The notes beneath the pieces were generated by a model, which made no database searches, was not told the DNA's origin, and saw only the letters and a program-made list of their open reading frames with translations. DNA of 64,000 nt from Streptomyces griseoaurantiacus (GTDB taxonomy: Bacteria > Actinomycetota > Actinomycetes > Streptomycetales > Streptomycetaceae), in contig BNBP01000016.1 in the NCBI GenBank assembly GCA_014656015.1, forward strand, positions 1-64,000, given 5' to 3'. The first letter of the stretch is position 1; every line of letters begins with the position of its first letter. The translations under genes were made by a program, and so were the position numbers. This document shows, in pieces, positions 17,799 through 26,900 of this stretch.

Positions 17799-18763
17799 GA
17801 GGCATCCGTCGCGGCTTCGTGCCCCGGCTTCCGCGAGCGCAGGCCTTCGGCGATCTCGGCGAGCGCTGCCGCGGCCCGCTCGCGATGGCCGGCGTGCATC
17901 GGGTGCGTGGAGTAGCGGGCCTCGCGGAAGAGCGCGGTGAGCGTGGCGGCAGCCGCCCCGGCGGGCAGACCGCCGGCGACGGCCCGCCGCAGCAGGTCCT
18001 GCGGGCTGTCCGCGGCGCGGCGGGTCACGCCCGAGTCGGCGAGCGATTCCTCCATGGCGGCGTAGGCGGCGATGACGGCCGCTCGGGCGTCGGTCCCGTC
18101 CCGCAGGGCGCGGCGGCCGGAGTCCACGGCCTGGGCGAGACGTTTCTCCTCGTCCTCGAGCGTCGCGTACGTCGCAGCGGTCCCGAGCGCCGACGGCCGG
18201 GTCAGATGCCGCCACAGACGGAGCCCGGCGACCACGAGGACCACGAGAAGCAGGGCGATGCCCAGCCCGAGGAGGATGCGCGTCAGTCCGAAGTGCGTGC
18301 TGTGCTCGGCGTGCCCGGGATGCCGTGCGGGGTGAAGGCCGCGCACCGTGTCGTCCCGTCGGCTGGGAAGGGGCGAGGGCTCCTCGTCGCCGTGGCCGCC
18401 GCCGGAGGAGCCGAACCGGTGCAGGACGAGGATGAGCAGCGGGACGGCCAGTGCCGCGATGGGCAGGACGCGGCTCACGCCCTCGGCCGCCCGCCGCTCC
18501 ACCGGGTTCAGTCTCCGCGCGGTGCCCATTCGTCCCTGGTACCCGTCGCGCAGTGCCAGACCGCCGAGGAGCGCCAGCAGGGCGAGACCGATCACGAGGA
18601 GGGAGTTGCCGCCCAGCGGCCCGCGGCCCTTCGCCAGGAGGTCCGTGTCGGGGCGCAGGAGGAGTGCTCCTAGGGCAGTTCCGCCCACCACCAGCACGGT
18701 CAGCGCGGCCCGCGCGGTGCCGATCGAGCGTGCTCGCCCACCCCCCGTACGCTCGCGCCCCAC
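17795..18763 (-). CDS. DUF4129 domain membrane protein
   Basis: 322 residues if it starts at GTG 18763 (GGAGG 9 nt upstream); GTG 18769 is too close to the site. It has about four TM helices (AALTVLVVGGTALGALLL, SLLVIGLALLALLGGLAL, IAALAVPLLILVLHRF, ILLGLGIALLLVVLVVAGL). A C-terminal DUF4129 domain follows (VIAAYAAMEESLADSG, DSPQDLLRRAV, LTALFREARYSTHPM). DUF4129 often occurs as the end of transglutaminase-like membrane proteins or, as here, as first gene of a MoxR operon. The extracytoplasmic loop is rich in His, Gly and Glu. Confidence 0.88.
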   Translation of the reverse strand: MGRERTGGGRARSIGTARAALTVLVVGGTALGALLLRPDTDLLAKGRGPLGGNSLLVIGLALLALLGGLALRDGYQGRMGTARRLNPVERRAAEGVSRVLPIAALAVPLLILVLHRFGSSGGGHGDEEPSPLPSRRDDTVRGLHPARHPGHAEHSTHFGLTRILLGLGIALLLVVLVVAGLRLWRHLTRPSALGTAATYATLEDEEKRLAQAVDSGRRALRDGTDARAAVIAAYAAMEESLADSGVTRRAADSPQDLLRRAVAGGLPAGAAAATLTALFREARYSTHPMHAGHRERAAAALAEIAEGLRSRKPGHEAATDAS

Positions 18764-19090
18764 CGCCACATCCCTCCTTCGTGGTCGGCAGCTTCGCACA
18801 CCGGCCGACGCCGTGTCAGCGGCGCCGATGCCGTCCGGCCCGTCCACGGACACCGCCCGGGCGCCCGGCACCGGGCGGCTTCGCGCCCCCGGACGCCTGC
18901 GGAGCGCCAACTCCCCCTCCCCACAAGGCGGTCGGCCGGTGTCTGCGGACGCCTGTGCGATGCTGAAGGGGCGCCACGAGAAGGAAACGTCGTTCTGCGG
19001 GACTGGTTACCACGGTGGCACTTGGGCCTTCGTCCCGGTGAACCGGGGCTCGTGACCGGACCGGGAAACAACGGAGGGGCGGCAACATCC
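18764..19090. promoter_or_regulatory. Divergent promoter region between MoxR operon and ThDP enzyme
   Basis: 327 bases with no gene. It must hold the promoters of both flanking transcripts. A partly symmetrical GGTTACCACGGTGGCA lies near 19007, but I cannot assign a sigma factor or regulator to it. Confidence 0.4.
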
Positions 19091-20698
19091 ATGAACGGCG
19101 CCGAGACGCTTCTGCGGACCCTGCTCAACAACGACGTGAACGTGTGCTTCGCCAACCCCGGCACGTCGGAGATGCAGTTCGTGGCGGCACTCGACCGGCA
19201 TCCGGAGATGCGCGGTGTGCTCTGCCTCTTCGAAGGGGTGGCGACCGGAGCCGCCGACGGCTACGCGCGGATGACCGGCCGGCCGGCGGCGACGCTGCTG
19301 CACCTGGGGCCGGGCCTGGCCAACGGCCTGGCCAATCTGCACAACGCCCGCCGGGCCCGCACCCCACTGGTCAACGTCGTCGGCGACCACGCCCTGTCGC
19401 ACAAGGCACTCGACTCGCCCCTCGAATCCGACATCGAGGCCGCCGCCGGCACCGTCTCCAGCTGGGTGCGCCGGCTCGGCGCCGTCGCCGACATCGGCCC
19501 CGGCGCCGCCGACGCGGTGGCCGCCGCGCTCAGCGCCGGCGTCCCCGACCCCACGGACGCCTCCGACCCTTCGCGGACGGGCGCCTCCGGCGCGATCTCG
19601 ACGCTCATCGTGCCGGCGGACCTGTCCTGGTCCCCGGGCACCCCGCCGGCACCGCGACGCGCCCCACGGCCCCCGCGAGCAGCCGACGCGAGCGACATGG
19701 CCCGCGCCGTCGAACTGCTCACCGGGCCGGAACCCGCGGCCCTGCTCATCGACGGGGCCGGCCTCACCGAGAGCGGGCTGCACGCCGCGGCACGCATCCA
19801 GAAGGCCACCGGCACGCCCTCCTTCTGCCCGACCTGGCCCGCCCGGCTCCGGCGCGGTGCCGGTGTGCCGCACATCCAGCCACTGGGCTACCGCGCCGAA
19901 GCCGTCGCCTCCCAGCTCTCGGGCGTTCGGCACCTCGTCCTGGTCGGCGCACGGGAGCCGGTGGCCTCGTTCGCCTACCCCGGGCGGCCGGGCGTCCTCA
20001 CCCCGCGGGGAACGACCGTGCACCGCCTCGTCCCGGACACGGGCGTCGACGTCCTCGCGGCCCTCACCGAACTGGCCGAGGCCGTGGCGCCGGGTGTGCC
20101 CGCCCCCGCGCCCGTCCGCGCCGCCCCCGTACCTCCCGCGGACGAGGAGCTGCACACCGGCAACTGGGCACAGGTGATAGGGGCTTTGCTCCCGCAGGAG
20201 GCCGTCGTGGTCGACGAGTCCATCACCGAAGGCATGGACACCCTCGCACCGGCCACCGCGGACGCCCCCGCGCACGACGTGCTCGGTCTGGCGGGCCTGG
20301 CCATCGGCCAGGGCCTCCCGGTGGCCCTCGGCGCCGCACTCGCCTGCCCCGACCGGCCGGTCGTGTGCCTGCAGGCCGACGGCAGCGCCCTCTACACGAT
20401 CTCCGCGCTGTGGAGCCACGCCCGCGAGAACCTCGACATCACGACCGTCATCCTCAACAACCGTTCCTACGCCATCCTGCGAGCCGAACTGGAACGGACG
20501 GGCAAGGGCCCCATCGGTCCGGCCGCCACCGCGCTCCTCGACCTCGGCCGGCCCGACATCGACTTCACCGCCCTCGCCGCCGGCATGGGCGTCCCCGCCA
20601 CCCGCGCCCGCACCACGGCGGAACTGGCCGCCCAGTTCGCCGCCGCCCTGGCCACGCCCGGCCCCCACCTCATCGAGGCGGTGCTCCGGCCCGTCTGA
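19091..20698 (+). CDS. Thiamine-diphosphate enzyme, acetolactate synthase large-subunit-like
   Basis: 535 residues. The N-terminal Pyr domain has the activating Glu (CLFEGVATGAADGYARM). A middle FAD/transhydrogenase-like domain follows. The PP domain has a ThDP-Mg motif that begins ADGS (Ala instead of the usual Gly) and ends TVILNN. The length and C-terminal ELERTGKGPIGP region match the stand-alone acetolactate-synthase/benzoylformate-decarboxylase-like enzymes of actinobacteria. No small regulatory subunit (IlvN) or branched-chain genes are near, so isoleucine/valine synthesis is unlikely. The ATG at 19091 has GGAGGGG about 13 nt upstream, rather far. Confidence 0.87.
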   Translation: MNGAETLLRTLLNNDVNVCFANPGTSEMQFVAALDRHPEMRGVLCLFEGVATGAADGYARMTGRPAATLLHLGPGLANGLANLHNARRARTPLVNVVGDHALSHKALDSPLESDIEAAAGTVSSWVRRLGAVADIGPGAADAVAAALSAGVPDPTDASDPSRTGASGAISTLIVPADLSWSPGTPPAPRRAPRPPRAADASDMARAVELLTGPEPAALLIDGAGLTESGLHAAARIQKATGTPSFCPTWPARLRRGAGVPHIQPLGYRAEAVASQLSGVRHLVLVGAREPVASFAYPGRPGVLTPRGTTVHRLVPDTGVDVLAALTELAEAVAPGVPAPAPVRAAPVPPADEELHTGNWAQVIGALLPQEAVVVDESITEGMDTLAPATADAPAHDVLGLAGLAIGQGLPVALGAALACPDRPVVCLQADGSALYTISALWSHARENLDITTVILNNRSYAILRAELERTGKGPIGPAATALLDLGRPDIDFTALAAGMGVPATRARTTAELAAQFAAALATPGPHLIEAVLRPV

Positions 20699-20856
20699 GG
20701 ACCCGGTCGGGGGCCGCCGCTGCCCGGGCGGAGTGATCTCGTCCTCAGCGGGGGAGTGCCGTCGTCATGGCGCCGAGTCCGCTGCGTCGGCCGGCGGGAC
20801 GCACCCGTATTCCGCGGCGATGCCGCCCCCGGCCGCCCCGCACCGCACCGTCCCCG

Positions 20857-22626
20857 TCACAGGTCGAGGAGGACGTCACCCGTCGGCTCCGAGCAGCAGA
20901 TGAGGACGTCGCCCTTGGGCGGGGGGTCGATGGGGTCGAGCCGGTAGGCGACCCGGCCCGCCACGAGGGCCGTCTCGCAGGTGTGGCAGACGCCGGTGCG
21001 GCAGGACCACCGGACGGGTACGTCGCAGGCTTCCGCCAGTTCGAGGAGCGTGCCGTAGCCCGCGTGCCACGGCACCGTGAGGTTGCTGCGGGCGAAGGTG
21101 ACCGAGGGTCCGGTGGAGGGTCCGGGAGGAGCGGTGGGCAGGTGCGGAGCGGGACGGTCCGCGGGCACGATGCCGGGGGTGATCGCACTCGCGGAGCCGA
21201 AGATCTCCGTGTGGATCCTCGAAGGGTCGACGCCGTCCTCGGCCAGTGCGGAGGTGAGACCGTCCATGAAGGCGAGCGGCCCGCAGAGGTAGGTCTCCGC
21301 CTCGGCCGGCAGGTCCAGCGACCGCAGCAGCTCGGGTGTGACCCTGCCCGCGCTCTGGTAGTCGCTTCCCTCCGTGTCGGCCTCCCGCGGCCTGCTGTAG
21401 GCGATGTGGCAGTGGCCGGCCGGCAGCTCGGCCAGCAGGGCGCGGACCTCTTGCCGGAAGGGGTGTTCGCCGCCGTCGCGTGCTCCGTGGATCCACCACA
21501 CGGGTCGCGTGTCCCTCGTGGCCGCCAGGTGGTGGAGCATGGCGAGTACGGGGGTCGCCCCCACGCCTGCCGAGAGGAGCACCACGGGGCGGGGGGTGTC
21601 CCTGAGGACGAAGTCGCCCCGGGGCGCCGCCACTTCGAGCGTGTCGTGGAGGGCCACGTGCCGGTGGAGGTGGCCGCTGCCGACGCCGTGCCGTTCCTGC
21701 TTGACGCTGATCCGGTAGGTCCCGTCCCCGGGCGGGCCGGACAGGGAGTAACTGCGGACGACCGGGGCTCCCCGCGGGTCGGGCCACATGCGGACGGTCA
21801 CGAACTGGCCCGGGAGCGCCGGGGGGAGGGGGCTGCCGTCCCGCGCCCGGAGGACGAGCGAGAAGACGTCGGCGCTCTCCGCGGTGATGCGCGTGACCTC
21901 GAGGGTGCGGAACCCCTGCCAGGCGGGCGGCGGGGCGGCCGACACCCCCGTCAGACCGCTGTTCCCGGCGCTCACACCGGTGTCGCGGTCGTCGAGGAGG
22001 GACCGCATGGACTGCTTCCAGCCGGGGCTGAGCGCGGGGATGCGAAGCGCGCGTTCGAGCTGGGGACGCGGGTGTGCGGACGTGTAGAGGAGGGCGTCGA
22101 TCTCCCGCACGGTGATGGCTTCCGGCCCCGTGCGTGTCCTGACGATCTCGTCGCCGGCCTCCACCACACCCTCGGTGAGGACCTTGAGGTAGAAACCGGG
22201 GCGTCCGTGCGCCACCAGAAGGGCGGGCATCCGAGGCTCGTCCATCCGCAGCCCCACCCGGTAACACGTGACACGGGGCTGGGTCACCTCGAACAGTGCT
22301 TCACCGATGCGGTACCGGTCCCCGATGCACACCTCGTCGTCCGCAAGGCCCTCCACGGTGAAGTTCTCACCGAACTGACCGTGGACGAAGTCGTCACGCC
22401 CGAGGTGTTCCCGCCAGTACCGGTAGGAGTCCGACTGGTAGACGAGGACGGCCCTGTGCGGTCCCCCGTGCCCCCTCAGGTCTCCCTGGCCGTCCCCGTC
22501 GATGTTCAGGCGCCGCACCATCCGGGGCCCGGCGACGGGCCACTTCCAGATGCCGGTGTGCGTGGTCCGGCCCCTCCACGGCACGTCTTGCGGCATGCCC
22601 ACGTTGACCGCGATCAGTGTGGCCAT
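20857..22626 (-). CDS. MOSC - ferredoxin reductase - 2Fe-2S fusion protein
   Basis: 589 residues in three parts. Residues 1-about 215 are a MOSC domain of the YiiM type (GDGQGDLRGHGGPHRAVLVY; FGENFTVEGL; the likely molybdenum ligand Cys in QPRVTCYRVGLRM). Then comes an FNR-like FAD/NAD(P) reductase (VRSYSLSG, SAGVGATPVLAML, ETYLCGP). It ends in a plant-type 2Fe-2S ferredoxin (SCRTGVCHTC, then DVLICCSEP). Electrons could flow NAD(P)H to FAD to 2Fe-2S to molybdenum cofactor in one chain. YiiM relatives reduce N-hydroxylated bases and related compounds, so a self-sufficient detoxifying reductase is plausible. WrbA is encoded 43 nt upstream on the same strand. Confidence 0.92.
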   Translation of the reverse strand: MATLIAVNVGMPQDVPWRGRTTHTGIWKWPVAGPRMVRRLNIDGDGQGDLRGHGGPHRAVLVYQSDSYRYWREHLGRDDFVHGQFGENFTVEGLADDEVCIGDRYRIGEALFEVTQPRVTCYRVGLRMDEPRMPALLVAHGRPGFYLKVLTEGVVEAGDEIVRTRTGPEAITVREIDALLYTSAHPRPQLERALRIPALSPGWKQSMRSLLDDRDTGVSAGNSGLTGVSAAPPPAWQGFRTLEVTRITAESADVFSLVLRARDGSPLPPALPGQFVTVRMWPDPRGAPVVRSYSLSGPPGDGTYRISVKQERHGVGSGHLHRHVALHDTLEVAAPRGDFVLRDTPRPVVLLSAGVGATPVLAMLHHLAATRDTRPVWWIHGARDGGEHPFRQEVRALLAELPAGHCHIAYSRPREADTEGSDYQSAGRVTPELLRSLDLPAEAETYLCGPLAFMDGLTSALAEDGVDPSRIHTEIFGSASAITPGIVPADRPAPHLPTAPPGPSTGPSVTFARSNLTVPWHAGYGTLLELAEACDVPVRWSCRTGVCHTCETALVAGRVAYRLDPIDPPPKGDVLICCSEPTGDVLLDL

Positions 22627-22669
22627 GCCCACGCCCCCTGCCGGTGTCGGACGACGAGCCCCACGGGGG

Positions 22670-23272
22670 TCACCCCGCGAGTCGCCCGGCGATGTCCGCG
22701 AGATGACGGCCCTGGTAGTGGGCGGCGTCCAGGGCCGCCTGGTCCGGGCGGTCGGCGCCACCGCTCGCCCACGAGGTGCCGTAGGGGTTGCCCCCGGAGG
22801 CGAACAGCAGCGGATCCGTGTAACCGACGGGGACGATGAGGCAGCCCCAGTGGTAGAACACGTTGTTCAGCGACAGGATGGTGGATTCCTGGCCGCCGTG
22901 CCGGTTGAGCGCGGAGGTGAAACTGGTCGCGGGCTTGTCGTGGAAGACCCCCGCCTGCCACAGCCCGCCGGTCTGGTCGATGAACTGCTTCAGCTGCGAG
23001 GTGACGTTGCCGAACCGCGTGGGCGTGCCGAACGCGTACGCGGTCGCCCACTCGAGGTCCTCCAGCGTCGCCTCCTGCACCGCGTTCTTCGTGGCGTCGA
23101 CGTGCGCCCGCCACGCGGGGTTGGCGTCGACGGCGGAATCGGGCGCCAACTCGGGGACGCGCCGAAGGCGGACCTCGGCGCCGCGGCTGCGCGCCCCCTC
23201 GGCCACCGAGTCGGCCAGCGCGTGCACATTGCCCGTGGCGCTGTAGTAGATCACTGCGACGCGAACGCTCAT
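22670..23272 (-). CDS. wrbA: NAD(P)H:quinone oxidoreductase, WrbA type
   Basis: 200 residues with a flavodoxin fold: the FMN phosphate loop YYSATGNVHALA near residues 9-20, the second FMN loop GTPTRFGNVTSQLKQFID, and the WrbA-specific insertions GGLWQAGVFHDKPATSF and YGTSWASGG. WrbA proteins form FMN-binding tetramers and reduce quinones by two electrons, avoiding semiquinone radicals. The gene is first in a two-gene unit with the MOSC fusion, so both probably answer the same oxidative or xenobiotic stress. No operator was recognised upstream. Confidence 0.93.
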   Translation of the reverse strand: MSVRVAVIYYSATGNVHALADSVAEGARSRGAEVRLRRVPELAPDSAVDANPAWRAHVDATKNAVQEATLEDLEWATAYAFGTPTRFGNVTSQLKQFIDQTGGLWQAGVFHDKPATSFTSALNRHGGQESTILSLNNVFYHWGCLIVPVGYTDPLLFASGGNPYGTSWASGGADRPDQAALDAAHYQGRHLADIAGRLAG

Positions 23273-23414
23273 CGTGTGCCCTCTTCCTCATGATTCGGAA
23301 GGACAAAAGCGGTACTTGCAGGCAATTGGCGACATTTTCCCCTCAGGTTACCCCGTCGGGTGCCGCCTTTCAGCGGCAGGAGGCGGACGGTGGTTCACCA
23401 GCCCGCCCGCGCGG

Positions 23415-24152
23415 TCACAGCAGTTGCTGACCGCCGTCTATGTCGTACGTGGCGCCGGTGAGGGCCTCATTGCGCATGAGGTGCAGGGCGAGCTCGGCGA
23501 CGTCCCCCGGGCCCACCACACGACGGATCGGCAGGGTCGCGCGCAGTTCCTCCCGCCGTTCGTCGAGGTGGCTGCCGAGCAGTGTGGCCGAGAGCGGGGT
23601 GTCGACGAATCCGGCCGCGATGAGGTTGACGCGGACGGGAGCCAGCTCGAGGGCCAGATTGGCGGTCAGGGCGGGCAGTGCCGCGGTGAGCGCGGCGATG
23701 GCGGTCAGCCCGACGCCCGGGCGTCGGCCACCCGTGCCACCGATGAACAGAAGGGTCCCTCCGGGCCGGACCTTGTCCCGGCCGTACTTGGCGATCGAGA
23801 GCGTCATCGCGAGACGTTCACCGAAATGTCGACCGGTGCGGTCGACGTCCATCTCGGCCAGTGGTGCGTAGGACGGAGCTCCGGCGGTCGAGAGGACGTG
23901 GTCCACCGGGTGCGGCAGATCGCGGAAGAACGCCCGGACCCGGTCGGTGTCCGTGGCGTCGAACGCGGCGGAGCTCAACGGCTTCAGTTGTGCCGCTGCC
24001 CTCTCCAGGCGTTCCTCGTTCCGTCCGACCATGACCACCTGGCCGCCTTCGGCGCGTACGCGGCGAGCGGTCTCGAATCCCATTCCCGAGCTGGCGCCGA
24101 TCACCACGACCACCTGGTCGGCAAGACCGCGGCTTCTCTGTTGCTGGCTCAT
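23415..24152 (-). CDS. Short-chain dehydrogenase/reductase with missing catalytic Tyr/Lys
   Basis: 245 residues with a standard SDR frame: cofactor loop VVVIGASSGMGFETA, VMVGRNEERLE, DATD acidic turn, and C-terminal IAAGFVDTPLS and GATYDIDGGQQL. In the place of the active-site YxxxK the sequence reads GVGLTAIAALTAALPALT, without Tyr or Lys; the usual NNAG is STAG. It either catalyses by another mechanism or only binds NAD(P)(H). It lies 142 nt upstream of wrbA on the same strand, so it may be the first gene of that transcript. Alternatively it diverges independently from the GPP34 gene at 24392. Confidence 0.88.
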   Translation of the reverse strand: MSQQQRSRGLADQVVVVIGASSGMGFETARRVRAEGGQVVMVGRNEERLERAAAQLKPLSSAAFDATDTDRVRAFFRDLPHPVDHVLSTAGAPSYAPLAEMDVDRTGRHFGERLAMTLSIAKYGRDKVRPGGTLLFIGGTGGRRPGVGLTAIAALTAALPALTANLALELAPVRVNLIAAGFVDTPLSATLLGSHLDERREELRATLPIRRVVGPGDVAELALHLMRNEALTGATYDIDGGQQLL

Positions 24153-24391
24153 GAGAGCCTCCGGGTGTGTGCCTGAAAAGCATTTCGCAGGGGGCCACCG
24201 TCACCACCCGGGGCCTTCGTCCCGCCCACGGTGCGAGGTACGGTGGGAATCGATCGGCGAACCGGCCGCGGTGTCCTCTCGCTTGCGGTGGAGACCCTCG
24301 TCGAGGAACGACATCGCCAGTTCTGCGTGTGCCTTGTGGCGCGCCCCTGAAACCGGTTTCCCGTGATTTCCCGCCCGACCTGGAGTCGCAC

Positions 24392-24997
24392 ATGGCAACA
24401 GCCCAAGCCCTGTCGGCGCTCGCATTCGCTCCCGGCGCCGATCCGGCGATCGAGCAGGGCGACCTGTCCCTCGCGTTGGCGGGAGCCGAACTCATCGACC
24501 TCCTCGGCCTGGGGGCCGTCCGTCTCGCGGGCGCACGCATCCTGCCCGTCGCCCCGGCACGGACCGAGGACTCCATGCTGGTCGAGGCCGCATCGGAGGT
24601 CGTCCAGGACGATTCCCACGAGACCGTGGAGAGTTGGCTGTGGCGCCGCGGCAATGGGCTGGCGGCACGATACCGAGCCGCTCCGGGAGCCGGCGGTTCC
24701 GCGGCGCCCGCGCATTCGTCACGGAACCCCTTCCGGCGGGCTCGCCCCGTATCTGTCGATCCGCGCGTCCTCGGTGAGGCGACCGAGCGGCTGGAGACCG
24801 GTGACCCGGTGCTCGCCGGGCTCGCCGCCTCGGCCGGTGTGCGCGCCGCACCGCCGGACGAGGCCCTCACCGGTCTGGGCACCGACGAGACCGTCGTCCT
24901 GGCCGAAGTGCACCAGGCCGTCACGCGCCTGGCGGGTGAGAGACAACGCAGGTCGATCGAGCAGGACGCCTTCGACAACGTCTGGAGAGGCTACTGA
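24392..24997 (+). CDS. GPP34 (GOLPH3-like) family protein
   Basis: 201 residues from ATG 24392 with GGAG 6 nt upstream. The N-terminal LSLALAGAELIDLLGLGAVRL and following helices (SWLWRRGNGLAARY, EATERLETGDPVLAGLA, VLAEVHQAVTRLAGERQRR) match the actinobacterial GPP34 family, related to the phosphoinositide-binding Golgi protein GOLPH3. Bacterial members are numerous in Streptomyces; a membrane-associated or lipid-binding role is suspected but unproven. It converges on the glyoxalase-fold gene with only 9 nt between stops. Confidence 0.78.
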   Translation: MATAQALSALAFAPGADPAIEQGDLSLALAGAELIDLLGLGAVRLAGARILPVAPARTEDSMLVEAASEVVQDDSHETVESWLWRRGNGLAARYRAAPGAGGSAAPAHSSRNPFRRARPVSVDPRVLGEATERLETGDPVLAGLAASAGVRAAPPDEALTGLGTDETVVLAEVHQAVTRLAGERQRRSIEQDAFDNVWRGY

Positions 24998-25006
24998 GAC
25001 GGGCCG

Positions 25007-25450
25007 TCACCGTCCGGGCAGCCGGGTGGTGATCTCCTGTAGGGCCCACCCGTTGCCGTCGGGGTCCCGGAAGGTCGCGAAGGAGCCGTAACTGGCGCGC
25101 TCGGGGGCCGGGCCGCTCACCCGCCCCTCCTCGGTGCCGCGGTGGAACACGCCGCCCGCGTCGTGGAAGATCTCACTCACCTCGATGCCGCGGTCCACGA
25201 GTTCGGCGTGCGCCGCCTCGATGTCGGAGACGACGAGGTGAAGACCCTGTTGCGAACCGGGCGCGGCGGTGGTGACGCCCGTGCCGAAGAGGATGGAGCA
25301 GGGGGAGCCGGGTGGTGTCAGGTGCACCACTCGGTAGCTCTCGTCGGCGGTGTGGTCGACGTCGAGACGGAAGCCCACCTTCTCGTAGAAGGCTTTCGCC
25401 CGGTCGACGTCGGAGACGGGCAGAACCACGACTTCGAGCCTCAGATCCAT
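25007..25450 (-). CDS. VOC-superfamily (glyoxalase-fold) protein
   Basis: 147 residues from ATG 25450, preceded by GAGGAAGAGG. It shows two beta-alpha-beta-beta-beta modules: LEVVVLPVSDVDRAKAFYEKVGF and GLHLVVSDIEAAHAELVDRGIEV, ending FRDPDGNGWALQEI. The metal positions of lactoyl-glutathione lyase are only partly kept: Glu in QEI at the end, and no clear His at the start. It may be a dioxygenase-like, resistance or binding member of the superfamily. Stand-alone copies are common in Streptomyces. Confidence 0.9.
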   Translation of the reverse strand: MDLRLEVVVLPVSDVDRAKAFYEKVGFRLDVDHTADESYRVVHLTPPGSPCSILFGTGVTTAAPGSQQGLHLVVSDIEAAHAELVDRGIEVSEIFHDAGGVFHRGTEEGRVSGPAPERASYGSFATFRDPDGNGWALQEITTRLPGR

Positions 25451-25714
25451 CACGGTGCCTCTTCCTCGTGGAGGGAGCGGAGCAAGCGGCGGTGCCTCAT
25501 GGACGAGCCTAGGCGGTCGACGCCTGTACGGCCCGCTGTGCACGCGGCGCTCGGCGCGGTGCGGGAGATCACTGAGGGTTCGGGGACGGCGGGTGCCGCC
25601 GGCCGAGGGGGCCTCGTCCCTCGCCGTGCCGCCGAAATGCCGGAGGCCTACCGTGGGAGGCGGGGCTGCGTTCCGGCGCGGTGCGGGGCCGGTCCGGGTA
25701 CCCGGAGAGCGAGC

Positions 25715-25894
25715 ATGCGCACGACCGATCAGAAGGCCGCCGTCATCACCGGCGCCTCCCGGAGCATCGGTGCCGCCCTGGTGGATGCCTACCGTGCGCT
25801 CGGATACGCGGTCGTCGCGACCTCTCGCGGCATCGCGCCCTCCCACAGGAACCGCGCCCCGGTCCTGCGGTCGCTCACCACGTTCGATCACTGA
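25715..25894 (+). pseudogene. Truncated short-chain dehydrogenase (N-terminal 40 residues only)
   Basis: The frame from ATG 25715 begins with a perfect SDR nucleotide-binding start (KAAVITGASRSIGAALVDAY, then YAVVATSRGIAPS). Within about 45 residues it changes to unrelated sequence and stops at residue 59, where the stop overlaps the end of the opposing MBL gene. A complete SDR has about 250 residues, so some 80 percent is missing. I read it as a deletion remnant. No ribosome site is obvious and 25451-25714 before it is otherwise empty. Confidence 0.7.
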
Positions 25895-26823
25895 ACACAT
25901 CGGCACTGCTCGTCCGGGAGAGGGGACGGCAGGAGGGCGGGGGGCTCGGCCAGCAACCGGAACTGGCGGTCCGCCCGTCGGACCCGTCCGCCGGTGGGGT
26001 GCGTGAAATGGGTGCCCAGCAGCAGGTCGTCGGTGCCGGCCAGTTCGGCGAGCAGACGGTGACGCGTGACGCGTGCCTCCACGGGATCGACGTCGCCGAC
26101 GCTGCCGATGTCGGGGTACGCCAGTTGGACGGGATGGTGCAGGCTGTCCCCGCCGATCAGGGCGTTGCGACGGGTGCCCGTCAGTCCGACCGACAGATGG
26201 CCGGGTGTGTGGCCGCGGGTCGGTACCACGCGGACGCCGTCGGCCACTTCCAGACCCTGGGCGGGGACGTCGAGCAGGTCGTACAGCCCTTCGTCGCGGA
26301 CGGGTCGCAGGGAGTCGCGGTACACCTGGGCGACCTCCTCGTCGCTTTCGGCGACGGACGCCCAGTAGCCCCATTCCCGGCGGTCGGCGAGGTAGCGGGC
26401 GTTCGGGAAGGTCGGTGTCCAGCGGCTGTCGGTCAGGTGGGTGTTCCAGCCGACGTGGTCGACGTGCATGTGTGTGGTGATGACGAGGTCCACGGTGTCC
26501 GGCGCGAAGCCCGCGGCGGTCAGCCGGTGCAGCAGCGGGGTCCGCAGTCCGTCGGCATCGGGTATCCGCCGGGGCTTGTCGTTGCCGACGCCGGTGTCGA
26601 CCAGGATGCGTCTGTCGTTCACCTCGATCGCGAAGAGGTGCACATGCATCGCGAAGTTCGCGCCGTCGGTGAAGTCGGGCCGCAACCACGGGTGTTGCAG
26701 GTGTTCCGAGGTGGCCTCGGGGAGCAGCCACCGACTGGTCGCCGCTGACATGTCGATCTCGTCCACCCGGCGCACGACCATGCCTCCGAGATCCCAGCCG
26801 AGGAAGGCCGGGGACACACGCAT
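25888..26823 (-). CDS. MBL-fold metallo-hydrolase
   Basis: 311 residues from ATG 26823; GTG 26832 is an alternative. Zinc-binding motif THMHVDHVGWN (HxHxDH) is complete, with later ligands in RGHTPGHLSVGL, the bridging Asp in IGGDSLHHPV and the last His in LGTHFTHPTGG. The layout resembles lactonase/AttM-like and alkylsulfatase-unrelated MBL hydrolases that open lactone rings or similar esters. Its promoter faces a HxlR regulator gene, so it is probably induced by a redox-active or electrophilic compound sensed by that regulator. Confidence 0.9.
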   Translation of the reverse strand: MRVSPAFLGWDLGGMVVRRVDEIDMSAATSRWLLPEATSEHLQHPWLRPDFTDGANFAMHVHLFAIEVNDRRILVDTGVGNDKPRRIPDADGLRTPLLHRLTAAGFAPDTVDLVITTHMHVDHVGWNTHLTDSRWTPTFPNARYLADRREWGYWASVAESDEEVAQVYRDSLRPVRDEGLYDLLDVPAQGLEVADGVRVVPTRGHTPGHLSVGLTGTRRNALIGGDSLHHPVQLAYPDIGSVGDVDPVEARVTRHRLLAELAGTDDLLLGTHFTHPTGGRVRRADRQFRLLAEPPALLPSPLPDEQCRCVQ

Positions 26824-26900
26824 ACCGCTCACTGTGAATCCGTTCGTCCGGTTCGATCGCCGATTCCGTGAGCCGACTCTAGGGCGGGTGACCACCTTTC

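Noticed and set aside
25007..26731. Long minus-strand frame continuing upstream of the glyoxalase-fold gene
   Set aside because: Composition becomes Arg/Pro-rich immediately upstream of the ATG at 25450, which has a good ribosome site.
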